Positions 18,979-29,055 are shown, numbered from the stretch's first letter. The stretch is DNA of 64,000 bases from Bacillus inaquosorum KCTC 13429 (GCF_000332645.1 NZ_AMXN01000001.1:744001-808000), one strand, 5' to 3'. Numbers and translations: made by a program. Notes: generated by a model not told the origin, from the sequence alone.

Positions 18979-19122
18979 GTGAGACCTTTGCAAATTTCCG
19001 CTGAAACTGCACAAAAGCTTGCAGAGTCCTTGAATCTGCCGCTTGAACAGATCATGCATATGCCTCAGCATATTCTGCTTGCCAAAATGGCTGAATTGCA
19101 GAAAGAAGAAAAACAATCGTAG
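18979..19122 (+). CDS. yycC: YycC, small conserved protein
   Basis: A GTG start at 18979 with GAGGAGG 8 bases upstream gives 47 residues. The longer open frame from 18853 has no ribosome site and was rejected. The protein is a short helical unit (SAETAQKLAESLNLP, then PQHILLAKMAELQKE). A -10 TACAAT lies about 25 bases upstream of the start. The family is known as YycC-like; no function is established. Confidence 0.88.
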   Translation: MRPLQISAETAQKLAESLNLPLEQIMHMPQHILLAKMAELQKEEKQS

Positions 19123-19194
19123 CATTCGTTCGCATACTTGCTTTCATCTTACGGAATTATAATTAGTATATGTTAGAAAGAAGGAGTAACTGCT

Positions 19195-20403
19195 TTGCCA
19201 CATCCACAAAATAAAAAAATCCAATCGTTTTGGCTGATCGCCGGCATTATCTTTATCGCGTTTAACTTACGGCCTGCGATCACTTCAGTCGGTCCGGTCA
19301 TCAGCTCTATCCGGGCAGAGCTGCACATGTCCAATGGGGCAGCCGGGTTTTTGACCGCACTCCCACTGCTTTCGTTTGCCATTCTTTCTCCGCTTGCGCC
19401 TAAGGTTGGACAGCGCCTCGGAAATGAGCGAACCTTGTGGCTTGGTCTCATGATACTGTTTATCGGCGTTTTGATTCGTTCTACCGGCTATACTGCCGCT
19501 TTGTTTTTCGGAACGGCACTCATCGGAGTCGGAATTGCGATTGGCAACGTACTTTTGCCAAGCTTAATCAAACATAAATACCCTGAAAAATCAGGGATCA
19601 TGATCAGCCTGTATACGACATCAATGAATATATTCGCGGCTTTAGCATCGGGTATCAGCGTTCCTTTAGCAACCCAGATGGATGGCGGATGGAAGCAGGC
19701 CTTTCTCTTATGGGGCGGGCTGGCTTTCCTTGCATTGCTGATTTGGATACCTCAGCTGCGCCATCGGGATACGGCAAACCAGGCGATGAAGCTTCAATCA
19801 AGTTCCATATGGTCTTCCAAAATGGCATGGCATGTCACCATCTTTATGGGACTCCAATCATTTTTATTCTACAGCAGCATCGCTTGGTTTCCTGAAATTC
19901 TCCGTTCACACGGGATTGATACGTCAACAGCCGGATGGATGGTGTCACTCATGCAATTTGCGAGTCTGCCTTCCACTTTTCTGACACCTGTTTTAGCAGA
20001 TCGCTTGAAACATCAGCGCGGCATTGTTGCGGGACTGACCGCAGTCTATCTGATTGGCCTATGCGGATTATTAGCGGGTGGCAGCCATACACTGCTTGCC
20101 ATCTGGATGGTGATTATCGGTATCGGACAAGGCTCAAGCATTAGTCTGGCGCTCACCTTGATTGGTCTCCGCAGTGAAAATGCCCAGCAAGCCGCGGCAC
20201 TGTCAGGCATGTCTCAGTCATTCGGCTACCTGCTTGCGGCCGTCGGTCCAATCTTTGTCGGCTATCTTTTTGACCAGACGCATTCATGGACAATGCCGAT
20301 TGTGCTTCTGATTGCTGCCCTGATCGTAATGGGTGCAGCCGGGCTGGGAGCCGGACGAGATCGATACATTCTTCAGACAGAGAAACAAAGAAATTCAGCA
20401 TAA
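19195..20403 (+). CDS. yycB: YycB, MFS transporter of the CynX/NimT type
   Basis: A TTG start with AAGGAG 7 bases upstream gives 402 residues with about 12 hydrophobic segments. An early FNLRPAITSVGPV motif and the cytoplasmic loop after TM2 are typical of the CynX family of the major facilitator superfamily (cyanate, nitroimidazole and related transport). The substrate in Bacillus is unknown. It is monocistronic, with a terminator downstream. Confidence 0.9.
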   Translation: MPHPQNKKIQSFWLIAGIIFIAFNLRPAITSVGPVISSIRAELHMSNGAAGFLTALPLLSFAILSPLAPKVGQRLGNERTLWLGLMILFIGVLIRSTGYTAALFFGTALIGVGIAIGNVLLPSLIKHKYPEKSGIMISLYTTSMNIFAALASGISVPLATQMDGGWKQAFLLWGGLAFLALLIWIPQLRHRDTANQAMKLQSSSIWSSKMAWHVTIFMGLQSFLFYSSIAWFPEILRSHGIDTSTAGWMVSLMQFASLPSTFLTPVLADRLKHQRGIVAGLTAVYLIGLCGLLAGGSHTLLAIWMVIIGIGQGSSISLALTLIGLRSENAQQAAALSGMSQSFGYLLAAVGPIFVGYLFDQTHSWTMPIVLLIAALIVMGAAGLGAGRDRYILQTEKQRNSA

Positions 20404-20430
20404 AAAGCGGGGAAGATCTCTCCGCTTTTT
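20401..20430 (+). terminator. yycB terminator
   Basis: AAAAAGCGG...CCGCTTTTTT forms a stem immediately after the yycB stop codon. Confidence 0.8.
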
Positions 20431-20519
20431 TCTATGAAATTCTTCGAATATTTATGGTTTATTCATAAGTTTTTCATATTTGTTTTTTACAATAAGACAC
20501 CATAAAGAGGTGAAAAACG

Positions 20520-22595
20520 ATGAAAACCAAACGATTCGACTTAGTCCTTATTCTTATTTTGCTTGCAGCGGCTTTTCTGAATACGTATCACATTTGGCAG
20601 GATGACACAGCGAACCAATACTATTTAGCGGCTGTGAAAAGCATGACGCAAAGCTTCCACAATTTCTTCTATGCGTCATTTGACCCTTCCGGATTTGTAA
20701 CAGTGGATAAGCCGCCTGTTGTGTTATGGATTCAAACGATTTTCGCACTGATTTTCGGCGTTCACACATGGAGTGTAATCCTTCCTCAGGCTCTCGCCGG
20801 AGTTGGATCTGTATTCCTACTCTACAGAATGATCAAACCGGCCTTTGGAATTGGAGCGGCTCGCATTGCCGCACTTGTTATGACACTGACGCCTATCGCA
20901 GCAGCCGTCAGCCGGACAAACAACATCGACAGCATGCTTGTCTTTACCTTATTGCTCGGTTCAGCTTGCCTGCTTCGGGCAGTGAAACAGGATAAGCTGG
21001 TTTGGCTGCTGACGGCATTTGCCTTGATTGGGCTCGCCTTTAACATGAAGATGATGCAAGCGTTTATGGTATTGCCTGCATTTGTGTTATTCTACCTGAT
21101 TGCATCTCGGGTTTCTCTGAAGAAAAAAACCGGGTCTCTGATTCTGTCTCTTGTCCTTCTGACAGGCCTTTCGATCTCATGGGCGGTTGTGGTGGATTCA
21201 ACCTCATCCTCCAGCCGGCCGTATGTAGGAAGCAGCCAGACCAATTCAGTGTTAGAACTGGCCTTCGGCTACAACGGCACCGAGCGGCTGCTTGGACAAA
21301 CCACTGGCCTTGCACAAGGTGATATCAATGCAGCTGGCGGCGGTAACATGCAGAATCATAACACCATGCAAGCGCCAAACAGCAGCGAATCATCTGGAAA
21401 CAGCAAGCTTGACGGAAGTGCCGCTAATCAAAACGGCAATCAATCATTCGGGAATCATTCACAGGCGCCTCAGCCGCCTACCGGACAAAACGGCACCTCC
21501 AATGGAGGCGAAGGCACACCTCCAACAGGCGGTAACGGACCTGGAAACGGAGGGCCTGGCGGTGGCGGCGGAAAAAGCATGAATATGTTCGGCACAGGCG
21601 ATGCAGGACCGCTTCGTCTCTTCCAATCGGCACTTTCCGGCCAAATCAGCTGGATGCTTCCATTCGCATTGATCGGATTGCTGGGCGGAATCGTCAGCTG
21701 GTACCGTGATCGCCGCGGACAGGCAGCTGAAATGAAAGAAACGATATTCTGGGCGGCTTGGCTCGTTCCAGTGGCTGGTTTCTTCAGCATCGCAGGTTTC
21801 TTTCACCAGTATTATTTGATAATGCTGGCACCTCCGATTGCCGCCCTTTCCGGTATCGGATGGTATACGATGTACCGCTTATACAAAAACAATAAAGACT
21901 GGGCCAGCTGCCTGCTGGCGGCAGCCGTTCTGATCACAGCTGCATTCCAGGTGTATATTCTGAGCGCTTATACAAGCCAAATCGGCAGTGTATGGATGTA
22001 TGTCCTGGGACTCTCAGGACTCGGCATCACCCTTGCGCTTCTGATACTTAAACGCAGCCATCCGTTCAGCAAGCAGCTGACTATCATCAGCTTATGCGTT
22101 CTGTTGCTCGCACCGGTCTACTGGTCAGCTACGCCGTTTCTATACGGAGGCAACAGCGTCCTTCCTGAATCGGGCCCGCAGCTCAAAAGCTCAGCAAACG
22201 GCGGGAACATGTTCTCCTCAGAGGTTGACACTGGACTCCTGTCCTATCTGAGAAAGCACAATACCGGCGAAGAGTATCTATTTGCTACTTTGACAACCGT
22301 AACGGCTGCGCCTTACATCATTCATGAAAATGAATCCGTTATGGCAATGGGCGGATTTAACGGCACAGATCCCATTCTGACTGTATCCAAACTGAAAAAG
22401 CTGGTCAAAGAAGGCAAAGTGAAATACTTCCTTCTTTCAGGAAATAACTCAGGTAACAGCGAACTTGTTTCCTGGATTAAGAAAAACGGAAAAGAAATAT
22501 CCTCTGACGAGTACAGCAGCACAAACAGCAGCCAGCAAGGCATGAGAGGAGGACCTGGCGGAGAAAGCCAGCAAACTCTTTATCTCGTGGAATAA
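20520..22595 (+). CDS. yycA: YycA, membrane glycosyltransferase (GT39/ArnT-like)
   Basis: This is a large polytopic membrane protein of 691 residues. The N-terminal part has the acidic motif HIWQDDTANQYYLAA and VDKPPVV in the first extracellular loop, as in GT39 mannosyl- and ArnT-type transferases that use polyprenyl-phosphate sugars. About residues 255-355 form a Gly/Asn/Pro/Gln-rich low-complexity insertion between membrane helices. After more helices a C-terminal extracellular domain with a second Gly/Ser-rich stretch follows. The acceptor is unknown. It is monocistronic, convergent with rplI across a shared terminator. AGAGGTG precedes the ATG. Confidence 0.88.
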   Translation: MKTKRFDLVLILILLAAAFLNTYHIWQDDTANQYYLAAVKSMTQSFHNFFYASFDPSGFVTVDKPPVVLWIQTIFALIFGVHTWSVILPQALAGVGSVFLLYRMIKPAFGIGAARIAALVMTLTPIAAAVSRTNNIDSMLVFTLLLGSACLLRAVKQDKLVWLLTAFALIGLAFNMKMMQAFMVLPAFVLFYLIASRVSLKKKTGSLILSLVLLTGLSISWAVVVDSTSSSSRPYVGSSQTNSVLELAFGYNGTERLLGQTTGLAQGDINAAGGGNMQNHNTMQAPNSSESSGNSKLDGSAANQNGNQSFGNHSQAPQPPTGQNGTSNGGEGTPPTGGNGPGNGGPGGGGGKSMNMFGTGDAGPLRLFQSALSGQISWMLPFALIGLLGGIVSWYRDRRGQAAEMKETIFWAAWLVPVAGFFSIAGFFHQYYLIMLAPPIAALSGIGWYTMYRLYKNNKDWASCLLAAAVLITAAFQVYILSAYTSQIGSVWMYVLGLSGLGITLALLILKRSHPFSKQLTIISLCVLLLAPVYWSATPFLYGGNSVLPESGPQLKSSANGGNMFSSEVDTGLLSYLRKHNTGEEYLFATLTTVTAAPYIIHENESVMAMGGFNGTDPILTVSKLKKLVKEGKVKYFLLSGNNSGNSELVSWIKKNGKEISSDEYSSTNSSQQGMRGGPGGESQQTLYLVE

Positions 22596-22596
22596 A

Positions 22597-22628
22597 AAAA
22601 GAGGCTTGGAGCAATCCAAGCCTCTTTT
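22597..22628. terminator. Bidirectional terminator between yycA and rplI
   Basis: A perfect 14-bp stem (22597-22610 with 22615-22628) with GCAA loop and A/T flanks serves both convergent genes. Confidence 0.9.
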
Positions 22629-22631
22629 CTA

Positions 22632-23081
22632 TTAAGCTTCCTCTTTCACATGTACCTTTAACACAGCCTGCACCTCTGGATGCAGCTTCACAGGCACGTT
22701 TGTATATCCTAACGCACGAATGCCATCCGGCAGTTCAAGCTTCCGCTTATCTACTTTAATCTTATGGTCTTTTTGGAGCTGTTCAGTAATTTGCTTGCTT
22801 GTTACAGAACCAAATAAACGGCCGCCTTCACCTGATTTCGCGCTGAGCTCAACGGTCAGTTTTTCTAATGTCTCTTTTAAGCTCTTTGCCTGTTCAAGCT
22901 CGGCGATGGCTTCTTTTTTCTCTTTCTGCTTTTGTCCGTTTAGCGCGCTGATGTTTGTCGCGTTCGCTTCAACTGCGAGGCCTTTTTTAATCAGAAAGTT
23001 ATGCGCATAACCGTCTGCTACGTTTTTGACTTCGCCTTTTTTTCCTTTTCCTTTTACATCTTGTAAGAAAATAACCTTCAT
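22632..23081 (-). CDS. rplI: Ribosomal protein L9
   Basis: The product has 149 residues. The N-terminal domain has the L9 signature [22 protein letters not shown] at about 13-34 and is followed by the long helix and the C-terminal rRNA-binding domain. The start overlaps the end of gdpP as ATGA, and the ribosome site lies within gdpP, so translation is coupled. Confidence 0.98.
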   Translation of the reverse strand: MKVIFLQDVKGKGKKGEVKNVADGYAHNFLIKKGLAVEANATNISALNGQKQKEKKEAIAELEQAKSLKETLEKLTVELSAKSGEGGRLFGSVTSKQITEQLQKDHKIKVDKRKLELPDGIRALGYTNVPVKLHPEVQAVLKVHVKEEA

Positions 23082-25057
23082 CTCTGTACGCCTCCCTCAA
23101 AATACTCATCTATGGCGTGCTTCAGCCGTTCCAGCGCTTCAGAAACTGAAATGCCGGACAACTGAGTCGCCGCATTTGTTAAATGCCCTCCGCCTTCCAG
23201 CGCCTCCATGATGATCTGAACATTTACCTCGCCAAGTGACCGCGCACTGATACAAACGGTTTGTTCATCCCGTCTCGCCACCGCAAATGAAGCCTCAACC
23301 TCACTCATCGACAGCAGCGAATCAGCCGCCTGCGCAATCAGCACTTGATCGAAGTATTCCTCTTCATTTTCAGGAAGAGAAGCGATCGCAATGTTCTCTT
23401 TATAGAGGGCCGTATGCTGGATCAGCTTCGCCCGTTTAATATAGGAATCAACGGTTTCTTTCAGGAACTTCTGCACAAGCACAGTATCGGCGCCTTTTGC
23501 CCTTAAATAAGAAGCCGCATCAAAAGTCCGCGAGCCTGTGCGGAGAGAAAAGCTCTTTGTATCCACTATTATACCAGCTAATAGGGCTGTTGCTTCAATC
23601 ATATTGATTTTTAAGCGCTTTGGCTGATATTCAAGCAGCTCTGTCACCAATTCCGCTGTCGAAGAAGCGTACGGCTCCATATAAACGAGCAGCGGATCTC
23701 TGATAAACTCTTCACCCCTGCGGTGATGGTCGATAACCACGATATGTTCAATTTTATTGACCAGCCGTTCCTCCATGACAAGTGACGGCTTATGTGTATC
23801 AACGATCACAAGCAGCGTATCATCATTGGAAATTTCCATCGCTTCTTCAGGCGTAATAAACCTTGACCACAGCTCTTCATATTTTTTGATTTCCTCAATC
23901 AAACGCTGCACACTTGATCCGATTTGATTTGGGTCAATGACGATAAAACCATCTTTGTTATTTGCCTGAGCCACCTTTAAAATTCCGATCGCTGCGCCGA
24001 TAGAATCCATGTCGGGGAATTTATGCCCCATAATAATCACATTGCTGCTTTCAGAGACGATTTCCTTTAAGGCATGAGAAATGACGCGGGCCCGCACCCT
24101 TGTTCGTTTCTCCATTGGGTTTGTTTTACCCCCGTAAAACTTCACCTTGCCGTTCGGCAGCTTAATGGCTACTTGGTCTCCGCCGCGCCCCAGCGCTAAG
24201 TCCAAGCTGGATTGCGCCAAATCGCCAAGTTCTTTCAGCGAGGAGACGGAAGCCCCGACACCGACGCTTAACGTCAGTGCGACACCGTCAAATGAGGTTT
24301 TTTCCCGCACCTCATCAAGGATCGAGAACTTCGCATTTTCGAGTTCAGTTAAGATATGTTCATTAAGTACAGCGATAAAGCGTTCTGAAGACGTCCTTTT
24401 CAGGAAGATCCCGTACTCCTGCGCCCAGGCGTTCAGCAAAGATGTCACCTGGCTGTTCATCGTGCTTCTCGTCTGGTCATCCAATCCTTGTGTCACATCA
24501 TCATAGTTATCAAGGAAAATATAAGCCAGTACGGTTCTTTCGTTTTCATATAGCTTTTCAATCTGAGTTTGCTCCGTTACATCAAAGAAATACAGCAGAC
24601 GCTCATCCCGCTTGATGACAACCTTAAACTTGCGGTCATTCAATGAAACCGTTTCCGATTCCACCTCTTGTTTGATGAGCGGCACAACTGACTCACAAGT
24701 ATCGTAAAGTGATCTTCCCACTAATGTGCTTTCATTAAAGCAAGAAGAAAGAAACGGATTTGCCCATTCTATATAATATTGGTCATTAAAAAGCATGATG
24801 CCGATCGGCATTTCCATCAATGCCTCTTCACCGACTTTTTTCAACCTGTAGGATAACGTAGAAATATAAGCATCAATCTCTTGCCGAATAAGAGAATCAG
24901 CACGTTTAATAAAAAACAAAATAACTGCAAGCAGCAGCACTTCGACGGTTCCTAAAATCCAGTTAAAATAAAAGCTGATGAGGATTGTAATGATTGACAA
25001 AGCAATCAAAGCATAGATGGGATACCGAAACAGCGGTTTTTCATAAAAGCTTGGCAT
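23078..25057 (-). CDS. gdpP: GdpP (YybT), c-di-AMP phosphodiesterase
   Basis: GdpP hydrolyses the essential second messenger c-di-AMP to pApA. The 659-residue product starts at the ATG at 25057 (GGGGAG 8 bases upstream). Two membrane helices lie at about 10-50, then a PAS domain (about 85-150, heme-binding in this family), a degenerate GGDEF domain (about 170-305) and a DHH/DHHA1 phosphodiesterase. Motif residues are visible in [15 protein letters not shown] and IDHHRR. It is followed by rplI in the same operon, as in strain 168. Confidence 0.97.
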   Translation of the reverse strand: MPSFYEKPLFRYPIYALIALSIITILISFYFNWILGTVEVLLLAVILFFIKRADSLIRQEIDAYISTLSYRLKKVGEEALMEMPIGIMLFNDQYYIEWANPFLSSCFNESTLVGRSLYDTCESVVPLIKQEVESETVSLNDRKFKVVIKRDERLLYFFDVTEQTQIEKLYENERTVLAYIFLDNYDDVTQGLDDQTRSTMNSQVTSLLNAWAQEYGIFLKRTSSERFIAVLNEHILTELENAKFSILDEVREKTSFDGVALTLSVGVGASVSSLKELGDLAQSSLDLALGRGGDQVAIKLPNGKVKFYGGKTNPMEKRTRVRARVISHALKEIVSESSNVIIMGHKFPDMDSIGAAIGILKVAQANNKDGFIVIDPNQIGSSVQRLIEEIKKYEELWSRFITPEEAMEISNDDTLLVIVDTHKPSLVMEERLVNKIEHIVVIDHHRRGEEFIRDPLLVYMEPYASSTAELVTELLEYQPKRLKINMIEATALLAGIIVDTKSFSLRTGSRTFDAASYLRAKGADTVLVQKFLKETVDSYIKRAKLIQHTALYKENIAIASLPENEEEYFDQVLIAQAADSLLSMSEVEASFAVARRDEQTVCISARSLGEVNVQIIMEALEGGGHLTNAATQLSGISVSEALERLKHAIDEYFEGGVQR

Positions 25058-25093
25058 TTCTATCACTCCCCACCATGTGAGTAAAACTCATGT

Positions 25094-26023
25094 TCACTTC
25101 ACCTTATTCCTTATATTAAAGCCCATATCTATAACGCCTAAAATACGAATGGCTGCCATAAAGATCGGAAGCATCAGTCCAAGAACCACCGCAATCACAG
25201 CCGCAGCCTTCGGATATTTTTTCTTATGGCAATAGAAAAAGATAAATGATAAACCTTGGATGAAAATCAGAAACCCGAGTATAAACTCCCCATTTAAAGC
25301 GATAGAGTACAGCATTTGGCCTTTTTCTAAAGGCAAAAATGAAAGCATGACAATTATTAAATACAGCACTACAACACTTTGCGGAAACTTCAACTCTCTA
25401 AAAGGCTTTAGATTAGGAATATCGGGGGAGAATCGCCTTAAGAGCGGCTTAGCGATAAAGTAACTGAGGAAAGAAAAAATAGCTCCTACCATCACAATAG
25501 CTGTTGGAAAAAGATATTGAACCATACCCAATTGTTCTTCCATCAGTTTCAATTGCTTCTCAAGCTGTTCAGCATTGCCCGACTGCTTCACTACAGTTTC
25601 TACAATATCAAGGGATTGCCGGTATTGTGTCATCGCTTCATCAATGATATTGATACCCAAAAACTGAATGCTTATCACAAAATAGAAGACAATACAAAGC
25701 ATATAAATAAGAGCGCCCGAAATAATGGCGTGCCCGGGCTCTTTCCTTTTGAAAAAATGTCCCATGGCAATGCCGGCGCAAGCTGACATAAAAGCTACAA
25801 TAAGTCCGTTAAAAGACCCGACTATAAAAACAACCGGAAGACTGACAGCGCCCATCCATATCCCTAACTTCAATCCATGTCTGATCGTATACAGGATCAT
25901 GGGCAGCGGCAGTGCAAATAACAGAATTGTTCCAATTACAGGAACATAAACGACCAAAAGCGTGATGATCGCAAACAGACTGATTAAAATAGCACCTTCC
26001 AATAATGCTCTCGTTTGTTTCAC
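25094..26023 (-). CDS. yybS: YybS, DUF2232 membrane protein
   Basis: A GTG start with GAGGTGA upstream gives 309 residues with about eight hydrophobic segments and a charged cytoplasmic stretch with many Glu/Lys at about 140-165. It belongs to the DUF2232 family, whose members resemble the membrane subunit of ECF-type transporters. Function is unknown. It is located 36 bases before gdpP in the order yybS-gdpP-rplI. Confidence 0.9.
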   Translation of the reverse strand: MKQTRALLEGAILISLFAIITLLVVYVPVIGTILLFALPLPMILYTIRHGLKLGIWMGAVSLPVVFIVGSFNGLIVAFMSACAGIAMGHFFKRKEPGHAIISGALIYMLCIVFYFVISIQFLGINIIDEAMTQYRQSLDIVETVVKQSGNAEQLEKQLKLMEEQLGMVQYLFPTAIVMVGAIFSFLSYFIAKPLLRRFSPDIPNLKPFRELKFPQSVVVLYLIIVMLSFLPLEKGQMLYSIALNGEFILGFLIFIQGLSFIFFYCHKKKYPKAAAVIAVVLGLMLPIFMAAIRILGVIDMGFNIRNKVK

Positions 26024-26055
26024 TTAGTCACCTCGTATCATCCTGAACATACGAA

Positions 26056-26088
26056 TAGAAAAGAGCAGCATAAACGACTGCTCTTTTT
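26056..26088. terminator. Hairpin upstream of yybS
   Basis: AAAAGAGCAG and CTGCTCTTTTTT form a stem with T on the plus side and A-rich sequence on the other, so it could stop transcription on either strand. It separates yybS from the small gene upstream. Confidence 0.65.
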
Positions 26089-26215
26089 TATCGCTGCAAC
26101 ATGTTTTGCACCGAATGTTTTTTATATCATCTCTACATTTTGCTTTTATATTTTAACATAAGTCCAAATCGCAAGTAAAATGACGCCAATGTTTCATGTG
26201 GAACATTGCAAATGA

Positions 26216-26242
26216 AAAGACATTCTTTAAAAAGAATGCCCA
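26216..26242 (-). terminator. Terminator of the 49-residue membrane protein gene
   Basis: On the minus strand GCATTCTTT pairs with AAAGAATG, followed by TCTTTTC, a few bases past the stop codon at 26249. Confidence 0.65.
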
Positions 26243-26248
26243 TCACGA

Positions 26249-26398
26249 TTAATGTTTATCATCCATAAAGCCAGAAGATTCCTTGTTTTTCTTTTTCGTT
26301 TTTCTGACATACATAAAGATTAAGATGACCAGTAAAAGGGTTGTTGCCTGCAGAACGCCGCTGCTAAACAAGAAAAAGTCCTTTATCATGTCCCACAT
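26249..26398 (-). CDS. Small single-span membrane protein (49 residues)
   Basis: The frame starts with ATG at 26398, preceded by AGAGGTG about 8 bases upstream, and ends in TAA. The protein has an N-terminal MWDMIKDFF, one hydrophobic helix at about 17-31, then a lysine-rich patch (VRKTKKKNKE) that predicts a cytoplasmic C-terminus. It is followed by its own hairpin terminator. It lies between yybS and cotF and faces away from cotF. Its function is unknown; sporulation is possible from the neighbour, but nothing in the sequence proves it. Confidence 0.68.
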   Translation of the reverse strand: MWDMIKDFFLFSSGVLQATTLLLVILIFMYVRKTKKKNKESSGFMDDKH

Positions 26399-26500
26399 CG
26401 TGTTTCACCTCTTTTTGCATGTTCTCAACCCGTGTCCTATATAAGGTGAATTTCCCGTTTTAAAAACTTCAAAACATCATGAACAACATTAATCGTTGGG

Positions 26501-26509
26501 CATATGCTG
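26501..26509 (+). promoter_or_regulatory. Possible SigK -10 element for cotF
   Basis: CATATGCTG at 26501-26509 matches the SigK -10 consensus CATANNNTA at most positions and lies about 35 bases before the cotF start. The -35 (AC-rich) is not clear. Confidence 0.35.
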
Positions 26510-26543
26510 ATATGGAATCTGATTGATAAAGGAGAACTGTTAC

Positions 26544-27023
26544 ATGGATGAACGCAGAACATTGGCTTGGCATGAAACATTGGAAATGCATGAGCTGGTT
26601 GCTTTTCAATCAAATGGACTCATTAGACTCAAGAAAATGATAAGAGAAGTAAGAGACCCTCAGCTCAGACAGCTTTACAGTGTCTCCATTCAGGCCGTTG
26701 AGCAAAATTTAAGAGAGCTTCTCCCATTCTTCCCTCAGGCGCCGCGAGAGGATGAAGAAGAAGAACGCGCGGATGACCCCTTTTACAGTGGCGACCTGCT
26801 CGGTTTTGCCAAAACATCTGTCCGCAGCTATGCCATCGCGATTACTGAAACAGCTACACCTCAATTAAGAAACATACTGGTCAAACAGCTGAATGCTGCC
26901 ATACAGTTGCATGCGCAAGTTTTTCAATACATGTATCAGCATGGATACTATCCATCTTATAACCTGTCTGAGCTGTTAAAAAATGATGTCAGAAACGCCA
27001 ACAGAGCCCTTTCGATGAAATAA
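26544..27023 (+). CDS. cotF: CotF, spore coat protein
   Basis: This CotF-family coat protein has 159 residues from the ATG at 26544 with AAGGAG upstream. In B. subtilis the precursor is cleaved into two coat polypeptides of about 5 and 8 kDa. The sequence has the Coat_F helical pattern ([35 protein letters not shown]) with an acidic linker [10 protein letters not shown] at about 73-82 near the likely processing point. The gene is expressed late in the mother cell. Confidence 0.95.
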   Translation: MDERRTLAWHETLEMHELVAFQSNGLIRLKKMIREVRDPQLRQLYSVSIQAVEQNLRELLPFFPQAPREDEEEERADDPFYSGDLLGFAKTSVRSYAIAITETATPQLRNILVKQLNAAIQLHAQVFQYMYQHGYYPSYNLSELLKNDVRNANRALSMK

Positions 27024-27028
27024 AACAA

Positions 27029-27052
27029 GCAGCAAAGGAATTCCCTTTGCTG
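27029..27052. terminator. Bidirectional terminator between cotF and yybR
   Basis: AGCAGCAAAGG pairs with CCTTTGCTGCT around an AATTC-type loop between the convergent genes. Confidence 0.8.
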
Positions 27053-27430
27053 CTATTTCTGCTGATCCTTTAGCAAACCGTTCGAACGATATGATTCCAA
27101 GACATCTCTATTGGATTCTCCCCATTCTTTCATTTGCAAAACAATCGGTTCAAGCGTTCGCCCAAATTCCGTCAGAGAGTATTCAACCTTGGGCGGTACC
27201 TGGTGATACACCTCACGATGCACGATGCCGTCCGCTTCCAGCTCGCGCAGCTGAAGGGTGAGCATTCTTTGAGTGATACTCGGGCAGATTCGGCGAAACT
27301 CATTAAACCGTTTCTTGCCATCTATCATGTGATAAAAAAGAATTCCTTTCCACTTTCCGCCAATGACATCTAGCGTAAATTCAACAGGACAGCCTTCTTT
27401 GTTCGGGTATATATTCTTTTTTTCACTCAT
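27053..27430 (-). CDS. yybR: YybR, HxlR-family transcriptional regulator
   Basis: The product has 125 residues of HxlR-type winged helix: CPVEFTLDVIGGKWKGILFYHM, then FNEFRRICPSITQRMLTLQLRELEADG and a wing with VPPKVEYSLTEFGRTL. HxlR proteins are often redox- or aldehyde-responsive. The one N-terminal Cys (residue 14, in GCPVEF) is at the position of the sensing Cys of this family. It closely resembles the HxlR regulator at 40699. GGAGGG precedes the ATG. The target is unknown. Confidence 0.9.
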   Translation of the reverse strand: MSEKKNIYPNKEGCPVEFTLDVIGGKWKGILFYHMIDGKKRFNEFRRICPSITQRMLTLQLRELEADGIVHREVYHQVPPKVEYSLTEFGRTLEPIVLQMKEWGESNRDVLESYRSNGLLKDQQK

Positions 27431-27635
27431 ACTAGACCCTCCAATAGTACCTTTTTTGATACTACATTACATTTTGCAACTAAGCTACCCAGTATTTTAC
27501 ACACCTTTCCCCCTCAGCTCAAAGAAAATGCTTCTTATTCACATCAATTTTTAAGGGTTTGTATGATTACACCTGCAGCAAGACGTGTTAAACTATATAA
27601 AGATTACACTACTTAAAAAAAGATAAGGAGCTATC

Positions 27636-28565
27636 ATGGAAAAGATACTTATTTTCGGACACCAAAACCCAGATACAGATACGATTTGTTCTGCGATTGC
27701 TTATGCTGATTTGAAAAACAAACTCGGCTTCAATGCTGAGCCAGTCCGCCTTGGACAAGTCAACGGCGAAACACAATACGCGCTTGACTATTTTAAACAA
27801 GAAAGCCCGCGTCTTGTTGAAACAGCTGCAAACGAAGTAAACGGCGTTATCCTTGTTGACCATAACGAACGCCAGCAAAGCATCAAGGATATTGAGGATG
27901 TTCAGGTTCTGGAAGTGATCGACCACCACCGCATCGCTAACTTTGAAACAGCTGAGCCGCTTTACTATCGTGCTGAGCCTGTAGGCTGTACGGCTACAAT
28001 CTTAAACAAAATGTACAAAGAAAATAACGTGAAAATCGAGAAAGAAATTGCCGGCCTTATGCTGTCTGCGATCATTTCTGACTCACTGTTATTCAAATCT
28101 CCAACTTGCACAGACCAAGACGTAGCGGCAGCAAAAGAGCTTGCGGAAATCGCCGGCGTAGATGCTGAAGAATACGGCTTGAACATGCTGAAAGCGGGCG
28201 CTGATTTAAGCAAAAAAACAGTGGAAGAACTGATTTCTCTTGATGCGAAAGAATTCACACTCGGCAGCAAAAAAGTCGAAATCGCACAAGTGAACACAGT
28301 AGACATTGAAGATGTGAAAAAACGCCAAGCTGAATTAGAAGCTGTCATTTCAAAAGTTGTGGCTGAGAAGAACCTTGACCTGTTCCTTCTTGTCATCACA
28401 GACATCTTAGAAAATGATTCACTTGCCCTTGCGATCGGTAACGAAGCAGCGAAAGTGGAAAAAGCGTTCAACGTTACATTAGAAAACAACACAGCCCTTC
28501 TTAAAGGCGTTGTTTCCCGTAAAAAACAAGTCGTTCCTGTCTTAACAGACGCAATGGCTGATTAA
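27636..28565 (+). CDS. ppaC: PpaC, manganese-dependent inorganic pyrophosphatase
   Basis: This family II (DHH) pyrophosphatase of 309 residues hydrolyses PPi to two phosphates with Mn2+. Metal-binding motifs are visible: [10 protein letters not shown] (7-16), DHNE near 75 and DHHRIANF at about 96-103, with the C-terminal DHHA2-type substrate part containing [14 protein letters not shown] lies 7 bases before the ATG. It is an essential housekeeping enzyme, and the gene is monocistronic. Confidence 0.98.
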   Translation: MEKILIFGHQNPDTDTICSAIAYADLKNKLGFNAEPVRLGQVNGETQYALDYFKQESPRLVETAANEVNGVILVDHNERQQSIKDIEDVQVLEVIDHHRIANFETAEPLYYRAEPVGCTATILNKMYKENNVKIEKEIAGLMLSAIISDSLLFKSPTCTDQDVAAAKELAEIAGVDAEEYGLNMLKAGADLSKKTVEELISLDAKEFTLGSKKVEIAQVNTVDIEDVKKRQAELEAVISKVVAEKNLDLFLLVITDILENDSLALAIGNEAAKVEKAFNVTLENNTALLKGVVSRKKQVVPVLTDAMAD

Positions 28566-28566
28566 T

Positions 28567-28595
28567 AAAAAAGCATCCCGTGTAGGGATGCTTTT
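28567..28595. terminator. Bidirectional terminator between ppaC and yybP
   Basis: AAAAAAGCATCCC and GGGATGCTTTTT pair around GTGTA between convergent genes. Confidence 0.9.
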
Positions 28596-28597
28596 TC

Positions 28598-29044
28598 TTA
28601 TTCACCCAGCTTTTCAATTTGTCCCATCACATCAGTGATTTGTTTTGCGTTCTGGACAAGGTCTGACCGCTCCCATTCTTCAAGCGATACCTTGCCTTCC
28701 TCCACTTGTTTCAACACATCGTCAGCACTTTTCTGCAATGTTTCGTTATGCTCCTGAATGGTTTGATGAATCTCCGCCGCGGCATCAGGCGGCGTTAATT
28801 CATTAAAATCAGCGGCGGCCTTCTGAATCGATTCAAGCTGTGCCTCTAGTTTTTCTTTCGCCTCGGTGTCATTTACAGCCTGTTCAGCCAATTCAGGCGC
28901 TTCCTCTGCAAATGTCTTGACCTTCTCCACATAGCCCGTTGCTTCACTCGTATAGTTCAAACCGTCATTCACCTGATCAAGCATGCCGCATCCGCCTGCA
29001 CTCAAAAGCCCCACTCCGGCAAGTACTGTCAAAATGATCTTCAT
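28598..29044 (-). CDS. yybP: YybP, lipoprotein under the yybP-ykoY leader
   Basis: The product has 148 residues from the ATG at 29044. A signal peptide with the lipobox LSAGGC (lipid-modified Cys at about 19) is followed by a helical, acidic domain with many Glu/Gln (coiled-coil-like). It belongs to a DUF6376-type family with no known activity. The ribosome site GAGGAGG overlaps the stop codon of the 36-codon ORF upstream (TGAGGAGG), so both are translated together. Transcription is expected to depend on the Mn2+ riboswitch at about 29205-29365. Confidence 0.85.
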   Translation of the reverse strand: MKIILTVLAGVGLLSAGGCGMLDQVNDGLNYTSEATGYVEKVKTFAEEAPELAEQAVNDTEAKEKLEAQLESIQKAAADFNELTPPDAAAEIHQTIQEHNETLQKSADDVLKQVEEGKVSLEEWERSDLVQNAKQITDVMGQIEKLGE

Positions 29045-29055
29045 CGTCAGCCTCC

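Noticed and set aside
21459..21806. Minus-strand frames opposite the low-complexity part of yycA
   Set aside because: They arise from the GC-biased Gly/Pro-rich coding sequence on the plus strand and lack starts with ribosome sites.
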